58,375 nt of DNA from NCBI GenBank assembly GCA_943330235.2, contig CALQGY020000008.1:1-58375 (forward strand), written 5' to 3'. A model generated the notes under the pieces. The model saw only the letters and a list, made by a program, of their open reading frames with translations, did no database searches and was not told the origin of the DNA. The position numbers were made by a program, and so were the translations under genes. The stretch comes from Candidatus Kuenenia stuttgartensis. GTDB lineage: Bacteria > Gemmatimonadota > Gemmatimonadetes > Gemmatimonadales > Gemmatimonadaceae. The number at the start of each line of letters is the position of its first letter. Positions within the stretch are counted from its first letter, which is position 1. Of the stretch, positions 15,630-24,894 are shown piece by piece.

Positions 15630-17609
15630 ATGACTACCGCCACGTCCCCCAAGGAGCTCACGCTCCGCGGCCTGTTGCTCGGTGCGCTCCTCACCACCGT
15701 GTTCACCGCCGCTAACGTGTACCTCGGCCTCAAAGTCGGCCTCACGTTCGCCTCGTCCATTCCGGCGGCCGTGATCTCCATGGCCATCCTGAGCGCCGTC
15801 AAGGATTCGTCCATCCTTGAGAACAACATCGTGCAGACCGTTGCCTCGGCGGCGGGCACGCTGTCGGCCATCATCTTCGTGTTGCCAGGGCTGGTGATTG
15901 TGGGCTGGTGGACCGGCTTCCCGTTCTGGCAGTCGTTCTGGATTTGTGTCAGCGGCGGCGTCCTGGGCGTGCTGTTCACCATCCCGCTGCGACGCGCGCT
16001 GGTCACGAACTCTGACCTGCCGTATCCCGAAGGCGTCGCGGCGGCCGCGGTGCTCAAGGTGGGTTCGAGCGCGCGCGGCGAAGGCGGCTCGGACGCCAAG
16101 GCCAACGCTGCCGAAGCGCGCGAAGGACTCACGGCGGTGGTGCTGGGCACCGTCGCATCGGCCGGACTCGCCATTGTCGGCGCGACGCGTGTGCTTGCCG
16201 CCGAAATCACGAGCGTGTTTTCGCTCGGCGCCACCGCCGCCAGCGGCTACAGCATCGCCTGGTCGCTCGCACTCTTCGGGGCTGGGCATCTGGTGGGACT
16301 GACGGTCGGTCTCGCGATGCTTACCGGATTGCTCATCGCGTGGGTGGTCGCGGTGCCCATCCTCACGCATTTGCATCCGGCGGCCGACGTAGCCTCGCTC
16401 ACGTCCAACACCATGACGCTGTGGCGCACGCAGGTGCGCTTCATCGGCGCCGGCGCGATTGGTGTGGCGTCCATCTTCACGCTGGCTACACTGGCCAAGC
16501 CGGTAGTCGCGGGGCTGGTGAGCACGCTCCGCGCATCGAAAGCGGTCGCTACGGGCGACGATCGTGACCGCGATATCTCGCCGCCGTGGATCATTGCTAT
16601 TACGGTGGCCTGTCTCGCCATCACCGCGTGGCTGGCGTGGTCGTTTGCCAGCGCCTCGTCGCTCAAGGACCACGCGTTGCTGCTCACGCTGGTGGCGGTG
16701 CCGTTTGTGTTTTTCGTGGGCTTCATGATTGCCGGGGTGGCGGGGTACATGGCGGGGCTCATCGGGGCATCCAACAGCCCCATCTCCGGCATCGGCATTC
16801 TCGGCATTGTGATCTGTGCGACCATCGTGGCCTTTGTCGTGCCGCCCACCCCGGAGAATCGCTCGGTGCTGGTGGCGTTCGCGCTGTTCATCACGGCCAT
16901 CGTCTTCGCCTGCGCCACCATCTCCAACGACAACCTGCAGGACTTGAAGACCGGTCAGCTGGTGGGCGCGTCGCCCATGAAGCAGCAGATCGCGCTGATT
17001 GTCGGTGTCGCGGCGGGTGCAGCGGTGATTCCGTCGGTGCTCAATCTGTTGGCCAAGGCCTACGGATTTGCCGGCGCGCCCAACGTCGGCGTGCTCTCGC
17101 AGAATCCGTTGCCGGCGCCGCAGGCTACGCTCATTTCGGCGCTCGCACAGGGCGTGATCGGCGGCAGTCTCGATTGGCAGATGATCGGCATCGGTGCCCT
17201 CGTGGGCGTGACGCTGATTCTCGTGAATGCTGTGCTCAAGGCCACGAAGATGGGGAGTCTGCCGCCGCTCGCGGTGGGTATCGGCATCTACCTGCCCATG
17301 TCGGCGACGTTTGCCGTGGTGGTCGGCGCGATGGTGGGGCACTGGTACAACGGCCGCGCCGCGAAGGCCCGTGAGCCCGAGCGCGCAGAACGTCTGGGCA
17401 CGCTCGTGGCCTCGGGACTCATTGTGGGCGAGAGCCTGTTCGGCGTGCTGAACGCCGGCCTCATTGTCGCATTCGCCAGCGACGCGCCCCTCGCGCTGGT
17501 ACCGGAAAGCTTCGCGCCGGCCAAGCTGCTGGGCGTGTTGGGCTTTGCGGGGCTGGTGGCGATGCTGTACCGGTGGATGCTGCGGCGGACGGAGACGGCG
17601 GGTGCCTAG
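15630..17609 (+). CDS. OPT-family oligopeptide/metal-chelate transporter
   Basis: A 659-residue polytopic membrane protein with about 14-16 hydrophobic segments. The N-terminal block NVYLGLKVGLTFASSIPAAV followed by ENNIVQT is the hallmark of bacterial OPT proteins. It probably imports oligopeptides by proton symport. It lies directly downstream of a secreted S9 peptidase, fitting a breakdown-and-uptake pair. The ATG at 15630 is chosen because the conserved family start begins there; an upstream start at 15537 would add a proline-rich leader. Its TAG stop is read from the same CTAG palindrome that ends the convergent gene. Confidence 0.9.
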   Translation: MTTATSPKELTLRGLLLGALLTTVFTAANVYLGLKVGLTFASSIPAAVISMAILSAVKDSSILENNIVQTVASAAGTLSAIIFVLPGLVIVGWWTGFPFWQSFWICVSGGVLGVLFTIPLRRALVTNSDLPYPEGVAAAAVLKVGSSARGEGGSDAKANAAEAREGLTAVVLGTVASAGLAIVGATRVLAAEITSVFSLGATAASGYSIAWSLALFGAGHLVGLTVGLAMLTGLLIAWVVAVPILTHLHPAADVASLTSNTMTLWRTQVRFIGAGAIGVASIFTLATLAKPVVAGLVSTLRASKAVATGDDRDRDISPPWIIAITVACLAITAWLAWSFASASSLKDHALLLTLVAVPFVFFVGFMIAGVAGYMAGLIGASNSPISGIGILGIVICATIVAFVVPPTPENRSVLVAFALFITAIVFACATISNDNLQDLKTGQLVGASPMKQQIALIVGVAAGAAVIPSVLNLLAKAYGFAGAPNVGVLSQNPLPAPQATLISALAQGVIGGSLDWQMIGIGALVGVTLILVNAVLKATKMGSLPPLAVGIGIYLPMSATFAVVVGAMVGHWYNGRAAKAREPERAERLGTLVASGLIVGESLFGVLNAGLIVAFASDAPLALVPESFAPAKLLGVLGFAGLVAMLYRWMLRRTETAGA

Positions 17610-20600
17610 CGCTTGAGTGCGCGCCCCGCCATCCACTCACCCAGCACCCGCCCCAACACCTCCACCAGCCACGTCACGTCCGCCGCACGCACCGTAAGCG
17701 GCGGACGAATCTTCAGCACGTTGTCGTCCGGTCCTTCCGTGCCAATGAGAATGCGCTCCTCGCGCAACCGGTTGACCACGTAGCTCGCGGCCGCCGTCGC
17801 GGGCTCGCGAGTGTCTGGGTTGTTTACCAGCTCTACACCAATGAACAGCCCCATGCCGCGCACCTCACCAATGAGGGGCTGCGTGCGCTGCAGTTCGCGC
17901 AGTCCACTCAGCAGCACGTTGCCCACCGCGCGCGCGTTCTCCTGCAGCCCTTCATCTTGCACAATGCGCAGCACCTCGGTGCCCACGCGGCATGAGACCG
18001 TGCTGCCGCCGAAGGTGCTGAAGAACTCGATGCCGTTGTCGAACGCGTGCGCGATTTCCGTGGTGGTCAGCACCGCGCCCATCGGGTGCCCGTTACCCAA
18101 CGGCTTGCCGAGCACCACGATGTCGGGCTCGACCTGCTGCTGCTCAAATCCCCAGAAGAAATCGCCCAGGCGGCCGAGCCCCGTTTGCACTTCGTCGGCG
18201 ATGCACACGCCGCCCGCGGCGCGGATGCGCGCGTACACGCCTTGCAGATAGCCCACCGGCGGGATGATCTGCCCGCCGACGCTCGGGAATGTCTCGGCGA
18301 TGAATCCAGCCACGCGTGCGCCGCGGGCGTGAATGCGCGCGATGGCGTCGTCCACGTGGGCCGCATACTGCTGGGCGGCATCGGGGCCACGATGCGCACC
18401 GCGGTAGGTGTCAGCGACCGGCACCAGTTGCACCCAGTCGGGGCGGCCGCCGCCGTTGGGCTTGTCGAACTTGTACGCCGAGATGTCGTACGCGCCGGTC
18501 GTGTTGCCGTGATAGCCGTGATCGGGGGTGACCATGTCGCGCGCGCCCGTGCGCGTGCGCGACAGCCGCAACGCCAGCTCATTGGCCTCGCTGCCACTGT
18601 TCACCAGAAACACATGTGTGAATCGCGCGGGCACCGTGGCCAGCAGCGATTCGGCAAACGCCAACTGTGCCGGGTGCAGGTAACGCGTGTTGCTGTTGAG
18701 GCGTCCCATCTGGTCGTGCACGACCGCTCGCAGCCGCGGATGCGCGTGCCCCACGTGCGGCACGTTGTTGTACGCGTCCAGATACGTGCGGCCCCACTGA
18801 TCATACAGGTAGTGCTGCCACCCACGTACCAGCAGACACGGCGCGCGATAGCTCAATCGCAGGTTGCTCGCGAAGTGCGCGTCGCGTTCAGCGCGCACCG
18901 CCAGCTCGTTGATGGGACGATAGGCCACCGCGTCGTCTGGCAGATTGAGCAGCGCTGCCGGATTGGGACACAGCGCTTTCCAGAGCGCGAGATCATCGGG
19001 GTCAGCGACACCGGGCCAGTCGTCGTGCATACCATCCAGTGTGGTGAGCAGCTGGAAATGCACGTGCGGGTCCCAGCCGCCGTTCTCGTGCACATCGCCG
19101 AGTGCGGCGAACGCCTCACCCTGCGCGATACGTTGTCCCGCGGTCACACCATCGGCACTGGCACGCGACAGGTGACCGTACAGCGTCCAGAATGCGTCGC
19201 CGTCGGGTGTGGCGTGCCGCAGCACAATCATGCCGCCGTAGTCCAGTGATCGGTCGTAGTACTCCACCACTTCTACGACGCCATCACACGGCGCTTGCAC
19301 CGGCGTGCCGGCAGGCAGAAACACGTCCACGCCGATGTGCACACTGCGACGATCGGCAATGGGATGCGCAGCACGACGGAACGCCGGTGCGGTATACACG
19401 GCGCGCGGCTCCGCGTAGCCGCCCACCCACACGGGGCCCACGCCTGCAGCCAGCCCGAGCACACGAGCCTCGTCGAACGTCATGCTCGTGGGATCTTCCG
19501 GCGCGGCCACGGCGGCGACGGCCAGCGAGCCTACGGGCATGGTGTCGAGCGACTGCGACATCACGGGCGCGAACGTGCCGCGCGATGTCTGCAGCCAGGC
19601 CACGGTGCGCGCAGCGGCATCGCTGGCCGCCAGTCCGCACTCGGCGCGCAGTCTCGCCGACACCACCGACTCGTGCATGGTGTGGGCGCGCTCCAGCAGT
19701 GCCCACGCCGGTCGCTCGCTCACCACCACATACGGATCGTCGGGGCGCTCGCGTTGCATGAGCGCCGAGTTGGTGACGCTGACGGCGAGTCGCACCAGCA
19801 GCAGCGGCCAGATGAGATCCAGCTGCGCACCCGACAGCGGTGAGACGCCGTGATAGCCGGCCACGAGTGCGGCCAGTACGCGCTCCGGGTGCGCGTGATC
19901 GAGCACCAGGTACGCGCCGGCAATGGCCAGCTCCGCCACCGCAGGGCCGCGCAGCATGTCGCCGAAATCAATGATGCCGGTGAGCTGCAGCGCACCGCGT
20001 GCGTCGGGCGCGACGAGCAGGTTCCAGTCGTTGAGATCGTTGTGGAGGACGACCGTGGGCTGTGCCCGCAGCGCGTCGCCCAGGCGCCGATACCGCGCGA
20101 GGGCATCGGCCACGATGGTACGCCGCGCCGGATCGGCGAATTCATCCAGATGCGCACCGATCCAGTCGGCGGCGCACAGATCCCACTTCAGCGGCCGAGC
20201 GAGCGCCTCGTGCGCGAAGTCGGCGAGCGCACCGTGTAGCCGCGCAACCGCCGCCCCCACCTGCGCGGCGACGGCCAGCGTCTGCGCGCCGGTGTGTTCA
20301 CGCACCTGCGCATATTCATATCCGTCAAGATGCTCAAGCAGCCAGAGCAGGCGCGGGGTGCCGTCGGCGTCGGGGCGCACGCACCAGTCGGCCCCGTCAC
20401 GCGTGGGGACCAGCGTGGGCGCGGGCACCGACGCGTCACGGGAGCGCAGATGGACATGCGCCCCCGTGAGCAGCGCGACAAACTCCGCATCGCAACCGGC
20501 GCGCATGACCTTGAGCACGAACCGCCGCCCGTCCGTCGCGCGTACGCGGACGTTCAGGTCAAACTCGCCTGCCAGCGGTTCGAGAATGCCATCCAGCCCC

Positions 20601-20650
20601 CACGCATCGGCGAGGGCGGCGGACCAGTGTGATACAGCGGAATCGATCAT
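17606..20650 (-). CDS. Fusion: APH-like kinase / M23 metallopeptidase domain / class III aminotransferase-fold phospho-lyase
   Basis: A 1014-residue three-domain protein. Residues 20-330: aminoglycoside-phosphotransferase fold with VLHNDLNDWN (catalytic Asp about 205, Mg Asn 210) and IDFGD. Residues about 420-560: M23/LytM-like domain with HIGVD (H438, D442), YGHLS and DPHVHF (H529, H531). Residues about 590-1010: fold-type I PLP enzyme with VNSGSEANE and the PLP lysine in LGKPLGNG. The kinase resembles hydroxylysine kinase and the PLP part resembles the AGXT2L ethanolamine-phosphate/phosphohydroxylysine phospho-lyases. The two would act in sequence: phosphorylate an amino alcohol, then eliminate phosphate and ammonia. 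The role of the M23 domain is unclear; with no signal peptide it is not a wall hydrolase. Confidence 0.88.
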   Translation of the reverse strand: MIDSAVSHWSAALADAWGLDGILEPLAGEFDLNVRVRATDGRRFVLKVMRAGCDAEFVALLTGAHVHLRSRDASVPAPTLVPTRDGADWCVRPDADGTPRLLWLLEHLDGYEYAQVREHTGAQTLAVAAQVGAAVARLHGALADFAHEALARPLKWDLCAADWIGAHLDEFADPARRTIVADALARYRRLGDALRAQPTVVLHNDLNDWNLLVAPDARGALQLTGIIDFGDMLRGPAVAELAIAGAYLVLDHAHPERVLAALVAGYHGVSPLSGAQLDLIWPLLLVRLAVSVTNSALMQRERPDDPYVVVSERPAWALLERAHTMHESVVSARLRAECGLAASDAAARTVAWLQTSRGTFAPVMSQSLDTMPVGSLAVAAVAAPEDPTSMTFDEARVLGLAAGVGPVWVGGYAEPRAVYTAPAFRRAAHPIADRRSVHIGVDVFLPAGTPVQAPCDGVVEVVEYYDRSLDYGGMIVLRHATPDGDAFWTLYGHLSRASADGVTAGQRIAQGEAFAALGDVHENGGWDPHVHFQLLTTLDGMHDDWPGVADPDDLALWKALCPNPAALLNLPDDAVAYRPINELAVRAERDAHFASNLRLSYRAPCLLVRGWQHYLYDQWGRTYLDAYNNVPHVGHAHPRLRAVVHDQMGRLNSNTRYLHPAQLAFAESLLATVPARFTHVFLVNSGSEANELALRLSRTRTGARDMVTPDHGYHGNTTGAYDISAYKFDKPNGGGRPDWVQLVPVADTYRGAHRGPDAAQQYAAHVDDAIARIHARGARVAGFIAETFPSVGGQIIPPVGYLQGVYARIRAAGGVCIADEVQTGLGRLGDFFWGFEQQQVEPDIVVLGKPLGNGHPMGAVLTTTEIAHAFDNGIEFFSTFGGSTVSCRVGTEVLRIVQDEGLQENARAVGNVLLSGLRELQRTQPLIGEVRGMGLFIGVELVNNPDTREPATAAASYVVNRLREERILIGTEGPDDNVLKIRPPLTVRAADVTWLVEVLGRVLGEWMAGRALKR

Positions 20651-20684
20651 GACGCGCGAGAGCGGGTGAGTCGGAACGGCGGTG

Positions 20685-23600
20685 TCACCGCCCGGGGATG
20701 GCCGGCGCGGCGTCGTTGGTCATCCACCACTGCTTCGGCATCGCGCGCTGACGTGGCCATACCTCGGTGAGCGTGTTCCCCTCGTACATGCGCCCGTTCT
20801 TCATGACGAAGCGAATCGTGTTCGTGTTCTTGATATTCTCAAGCGGGTTGCCATCGAGGATGAGCACGTCGGCGAGTTTCCCCGACTCGACGGTGCCAAG
20901 GTCCTGCTGCAACCCGATGGACTCGGCGCCATAGATCGTGGCCACCCGGAGTACATCCATGGGCTTCATCCCGCCACTGGCGATGGTCCACATCTCCCAG
21001 TGAACGCCGAGGCCCTGCAGTTGCCCGTGGCCGCCCAGTCCCACACGCCCACCGGCCTCGACGACTTTCTTGGCCTGTTCGGCGAAGAGCGAAAACGAGT
21101 ATTCGCTATCGCGGAACCACTGCGGGCGGCGCAGGCCGCGCCGCTCCAGTTCGGAGAACGGGGTGAAGTGCGTGAGCTTCGGATCGCTGAGAATGTCGTA
21201 GTGCTCATACCACCAGTTCTCCGCCCAGGGCCCGCCGTATTGTACCAGCAGCGTCGGCGTCCAGGTGGTGCCACTCTGCGCAAACAGCTGTACGGCGTCT
21301 TTGTACATGGGCGCGATGGGGAGCGTGTGCTCGATCCCGGCGTAGCCGTCCATCGCTTCCGTCATGTTCTTCTTGAAATCGAGCCCGCCTTCCAGGGTCG
21401 GCGTGATGCGCTGGTCCTTGGCGGCCATCGCAATCCACTGCCGCTGCCGGCGGTCGCCCGCCTGATACTGTTTGATGGTCTCCGTCAGATAAAACTCGGA
21501 GTACCGCTTCATCACTTCTTTCGCATCGTCGGCGCTGGAGACGTTGTCTTGCGCAAAGATGCCGGGGCCGGTGGCGTAGATGCGTGGGCCGATGATCTGA
21601 CCCACATCCACCGCATCGCCGTAGGAAATGACATCAGCCTGCGACGTTTGCGGATCTCGCGTGGTGGTCACCCCATAGGCAAGGTTCACGGTGTACATGT
21701 ACGGCTGCGGCGAATGCACGCCCCACTGCGGCCACATGTGCGCATGCACATCGACCAGTCCGGGCATGATGGTCTTGCCGGCCACGTCAATGATCTTGGC
21801 GCCCGCCGGGACCGCGACGCGTCCCTGTGCGCCCACTGCCACAATGCGCGTGCCGGTCACGACCACATCACCGCGCGGAATCACCTGATCGCCCTTCATG
21901 GTGATGATGCGCGCACCGCGCAGCACGACGCTGCCCGCAGGGCGGTCTTTCGCCGCGGTGATGGTGACGTTGATGCGTGCGGCGTCGTACACCGGCTTGT
22001 TGGTCGTTGATACGGTGGCGCCTGCGGCGCGCGGCGCCGCGGTGAGCGCGGAGTCGGCGGCGAGGGAATCAGCCCGCGCAATGTCGTACTGGAAGAAGGA
22101 GCGGCCCATCGAGTAAAACACACTACGCGAGTTCGCCTGCCACCCGATGAAATCGCCCCCGATGCGCGAGAGGCGACGGAACGGCATGGCACCTCCCGCG
22201 GGCTGCTGCACGGAGACGGTAGGGGCCGGGCCACCCGTCATGGGCAACGGCACCATGAAGAGCATGTTGTCCACCTGGGCGAGCACGCGCGTGCCATCGG
22301 GGGAGACCTGCAACTCGGTGGCCTGACGTGCTTGCGCGTTGGCGCCGCCGCCGGGCGCTGAGTAGCCGGTGACCTTGAGATGCGACTTCCGGTCGGTGCC
22401 GTCCCACCGCATCGAGACCAGTCCCTCATCGGCCTCGTAGAGCCAGATGCGTCCCGTGTCGCTGGTGAAGTGCGGGCGTCCGGCGTTGGTGAGTGTGGCC
22501 ACGAAATTCGTGGCGCCGCCGGTGGCCGCAATCCATACGAGATCGGTGATCACCAGCTTGGGGTTGATCTCGTCGTTCACAATCGCGCGCTGCGTGCGCG
22601 GTGCGCGCGCCGCGACAATGCGCGAGCCGTTCGCCGCGTACATGATGTCGTCGTAGAACGCTGTTTGCGTCGTCAGCTTTTCCGGACGTCCGCCATTGGC
22701 CGGTACGCGCCAGATGTCGCCGCCGTCTTCGGTCCACGACACATACGCGATGTACTGGCCATCCGGCGACCAGGCCGGTGCATGCTCGCCATCGGTGGAC
22801 GTGGTCAACCGCTTCGGCGTGCCGGAGGGGAGATCCATGATCCAGAGATGATCGAGCGCGGAGAACGTGAGACGCTTGCCGTCGGGCGATGGCCGCGCGC
22901 CGCGGATCTGGCGCACCGTCAGCACCGAGTCGTTCACGGGATACGTAAAGCGCACGAGCTCGCCGATCATCTGATCGACGGTGGCGGTGAAGGGAATGAC
23001 CGTCTGCTTGCCCGACGCGACATCGAGCGACCAGATCTTGCCGTGATGCGCGAGGATGATTGCCTTCGAGTCCGGCGTCCACGAGTAGCCCGGCAGGAGG
23101 TCGCGCGATCCGCGCGATTCGATGTCGTCGCGCTGAATGTCGTTGGCGAGCCAGCGCTCATCGCCCGACGCGATGTCCCGCAGCTTGAGACCGGTCACGG
23201 CCATGCGACGTGAGGCGTACGCGACCGACTTACCGTCGGGGCTAACGGCGGGGCGGAAGCCGTTCCCGAGGTTGAGCGTGCGGGTTGCCAGGCGTCCCGT
23301 GCCGCGGTCATACATCACGACCTGCGTCGAGCCCATCATCTGGTTGTAACCGGCAGGTCCCGTGCGCGCACTGGCGTAGATGTAGCGACCGTCAGGGGCG
23401 ACGGAGGCGCCCATGAAGTTGGCCGGCGCGCTGCCGCCACCGCCGCCGCCACCGGTCGCCGGCGTCTGGCCGGTGAGTCGGAGGCCGCTGCCGCCCTGAC
23501 GGTGATAGAGCCACAGATCATTGCTGCGCGAGACCACCACGTACTCGCCGTCGGGCGTCCAATCGGGGGAGACGTACGCTTGATTGGCACCGCGCGTCAG

Positions 23601-24002
23601 CGGGCGCAGGTTCCGGCCGTCGGGATCGATGAGGTAGAGGTTCTCACTCCCCGAGCGATCACTGACGAACACGATGGCGCGTCCGTCGGGTGCGAAGCGT
23701 GGCTGCCCGTCAAAGGGCGACCCGCTGGTAATGCGCGTCGCGGCCCCGCCGGTGACGGGCACGGTGTAGAGATCGCCGAGCATGTCGAAGACGATGGTCC
23801 GTCCATCGGGCGACAGATCCAGCGATAACCACGTGCCCTCGTCGGTGGAGAACTTGAGCGGGCGCGTGGGGACGAGTGGCAGGTCGCCGTTGGACGCGGG
23901 GCGCCGTGTCGAATCGGCTGGGGCCTGCGCCCCGGCGCTCACCGCGCACACGGCGAGCAGTGAGCAGAGCAATGTGCGTGAAACGCGCGTGGAGGCAGGC
24001 AT
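20685..24002 (-). CDS. Exported TolB-like propeller plus amidohydrolase fusion
   Basis: A 1105-residue protein with a Sec signal peptide ending VSAGAQA. Residues about 40-620 are TolB/WD40-like (PD40) repeats with recurring LSPDGR, FAPDGR, WTPDGE and WSPDGQ blades. Residues about 690-1090 form a metal-dependent amidohydrolase: VDVHAHMWP (HAH at 753-755), further His/Asp residues, and the terminal GKLADVLILDGNP typical of the family. Substrate is not evident; such fusions are often labelled imidazolonepropionase- or prolidase-like. A Gly run (ATGGGGGGG) sits in the propeller. It lies 34 bp downstream of... the fusion kinase gene lies 34 bp after its stop on the same strand, so the two may be co-transcribed. 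Confidence 0.88.
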   Translation of the reverse strand: MPASTRVSRTLLCSLLAVCAVSAGAQAPADSTRRPASNGDLPLVPTRPLKFSTDEGTWLSLDLSPDGRTIVFDMLGDLYTVPVTGGAATRITSGSPFDGQPRFAPDGRAIVFVSDRSGSENLYLIDPDGRNLRPLTRGANQAYVSPDWTPDGEYVVVSRSNDLWLYHRQGGSGLRLTGQTPATGGGGGGGSAPANFMGASVAPDGRYIYASARTGPAGYNQMMGSTQVVMYDRGTGRLATRTLNLGNGFRPAVSPDGKSVAYASRRMAVTGLKLRDIASGDERWLANDIQRDDIESRGSRDLLPGYSWTPDSKAIILAHHGKIWSLDVASGKQTVIPFTATVDQMIGELVRFTYPVNDSVLTVRQIRGARPSPDGKRLTFSALDHLWIMDLPSGTPKRLTTSTDGEHAPAWSPDGQYIAYVSWTEDGGDIWRVPANGGRPEKLTTQTAFYDDIMYAANGSRIVAARAPRTQRAIVNDEINPKLVITDLVWIAATGGATNFVATLTNAGRPHFTSDTGRIWLYEADEGLVSMRWDGTDRKSHLKVTGYSAPGGGANAQARQATELQVSPDGTRVLAQVDNMLFMVPLPMTGGPAPTVSVQQPAGGAMPFRRLSRIGGDFIGWQANSRSVFYSMGRSFFQYDIARADSLAADSALTAAPRAAGATVSTTNKPVYDAARINVTITAAKDRPAGSVVLRGARIITMKGDQVIPRGDVVVTGTRIVAVGAQGRVAVPAGAKIIDVAGKTIMPGLVDVHAHMWPQWGVHSPQPYMYTVNLAYGVTTTRDPQTSQADVISYGDAVDVGQIIGPRIYATGPGIFAQDNVSSADDAKEVMKRYSEFYLTETIKQYQAGDRRQRQWIAMAAKDQRITPTLEGGLDFKKNMTEAMDGYAGIEHTLPIAPMYKDAVQLFAQSGTTWTPTLLVQYGGPWAENWWYEHYDILSDPKLTHFTPFSELERRGLRRPQWFRDSEYSFSLFAEQAKKVVEAGGRVGLGGHGQLQGLGVHWEMWTIASGGMKPMDVLRVATIYGAESIGLQQDLGTVESGKLADVLILDGNPLENIKNTNTIRFVMKNGRMYEGNTLTEVWPRQRAMPKQWWMTNDAAPAIPGR

Positions 24003-24022
24003 GGGGTATGCGGAGTGGAGGA

Positions 24023-24799
24023 CTATTGCCGAACGAGCGCGGAAATTCCACCGACGTAGTACGTGTCAGAAAACAGCACCGACTTCCGACGTTCTGCGGT
24101 AATGGTGATGCACGCGCCAATCATGTCCACCTTACCGGCGATGAGCGCGGGGATCATGCCGCCGAAATCCATGTTCACGATTTCGAGGCGACGGCCGAGC
24201 TTCGCGGCGGTGAGCGCGGCGAACTCAATATCCATGCCGACCACTTGGCGGGTGCCGTCGACGAACGAGAAGGGTTCGGTCACCGCCGCGGTCCCGAAGC
24301 GCAGCACGCCGTTCGTGCCGGTGGCAATCGTCGGCATCGCCTGTGGCTCGCCGTTCGCGGGCAGCCAGCGCGCGATCATCTTGTCGTAGTCGCCGTTGGC
24401 GTGCACGTCGCGAATCACGGCGTCCACCGCGTTCTTGATTTCTACGTCGCCGAGGCGCACGGCAAACCCGTAGTCGTCGGTGGTGATCTTCTTGGGCAGA
24501 ACGACGAGTCCAGGATTCTTCGCGGCGATGTTGCGGAGAATGGGCTCGTCATACGCGGCGACATCGACCTTGCCGGCTTTCACCGCGATGGCGGCATCGA
24601 GCACGGTGTTGAAGTACAGGAACGTGGCCTTGGGCAGCTGCGAGAGCACGAGCTGATCGACCACGGTGCCGGTGGGAATTCCGAACTGACGGCCGTCCAG
24701 CTGTTCGTACGTGGTGATCTTTTCACGCGCACTGCAACTGGTCAATACGGAGGCGCATACAGCAAGGGCCATCAGGAACGGGCGTTTCGCGATGCGCAT
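24023..24799 (-). CDS. Family-3 solute-binding lipoprotein with permuted lobe order
   Basis: A 258-residue lipoprotein (signal MRIAKRPFLM..., lipobox LTSC). The body matches family-3 amino-acid binding proteins, but with the halves swapped. The segment that normally comes second (TYEQLDGRQFGIPTGTV ... GKVDVAAYDEP ... YGFAVRLGD ... YDKMIARWL) comes first. The segment that normally comes first (EPFSFVDG ... VGMDIEFAAL ... GKVDMIGACITITAERR ... FSDTYY) ends the protein. This is a circular permutation of the usual fold. Similar permuted members appear to exist in other bacteria (recollection, not checked). No ABC permease is adjacent. The start at 24799 gives a clean signal peptide. It lies 20 bp upstream of the propeller-amidohydrolase gene and probably heads that transcript. 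Confidence 0.82.
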   Translation of the reverse strand: MRIAKRPFLMALAVCASVLTSCSAREKITTYEQLDGRQFGIPTGTVVDQLVLSQLPKATFLYFNTVLDAAIAVKAGKVDVAAYDEPILRNIAAKNPGLVVLPKKITTDDYGFAVRLGDVEIKNAVDAVIRDVHANGDYDKMIARWLPANGEPQAMPTIATGTNGVLRFGTAAVTEPFSFVDGTRQVVGMDIEFAALTAAKLGRRLEIVNMDFGGMIPALIAGKVDMIGACITITAERRKSVLFSDTYYVGGISALVRQ

Positions 24800-24894
24800 T
24801 GGGGGCTCGGAGTGGGGAAGTCGGCGTTCGCAGCGCAACGTGTGTCGTGCTGCACCGATCGTTCCTACAACTTACCGTCCGGCCCCGCGTCTGG

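Noticed and set aside
15333-17636. 767-codon minus-strand frame opposite the OPT transporter
   Set aside because: Low-complexity shadow of a membrane protein gene; no domain seen.
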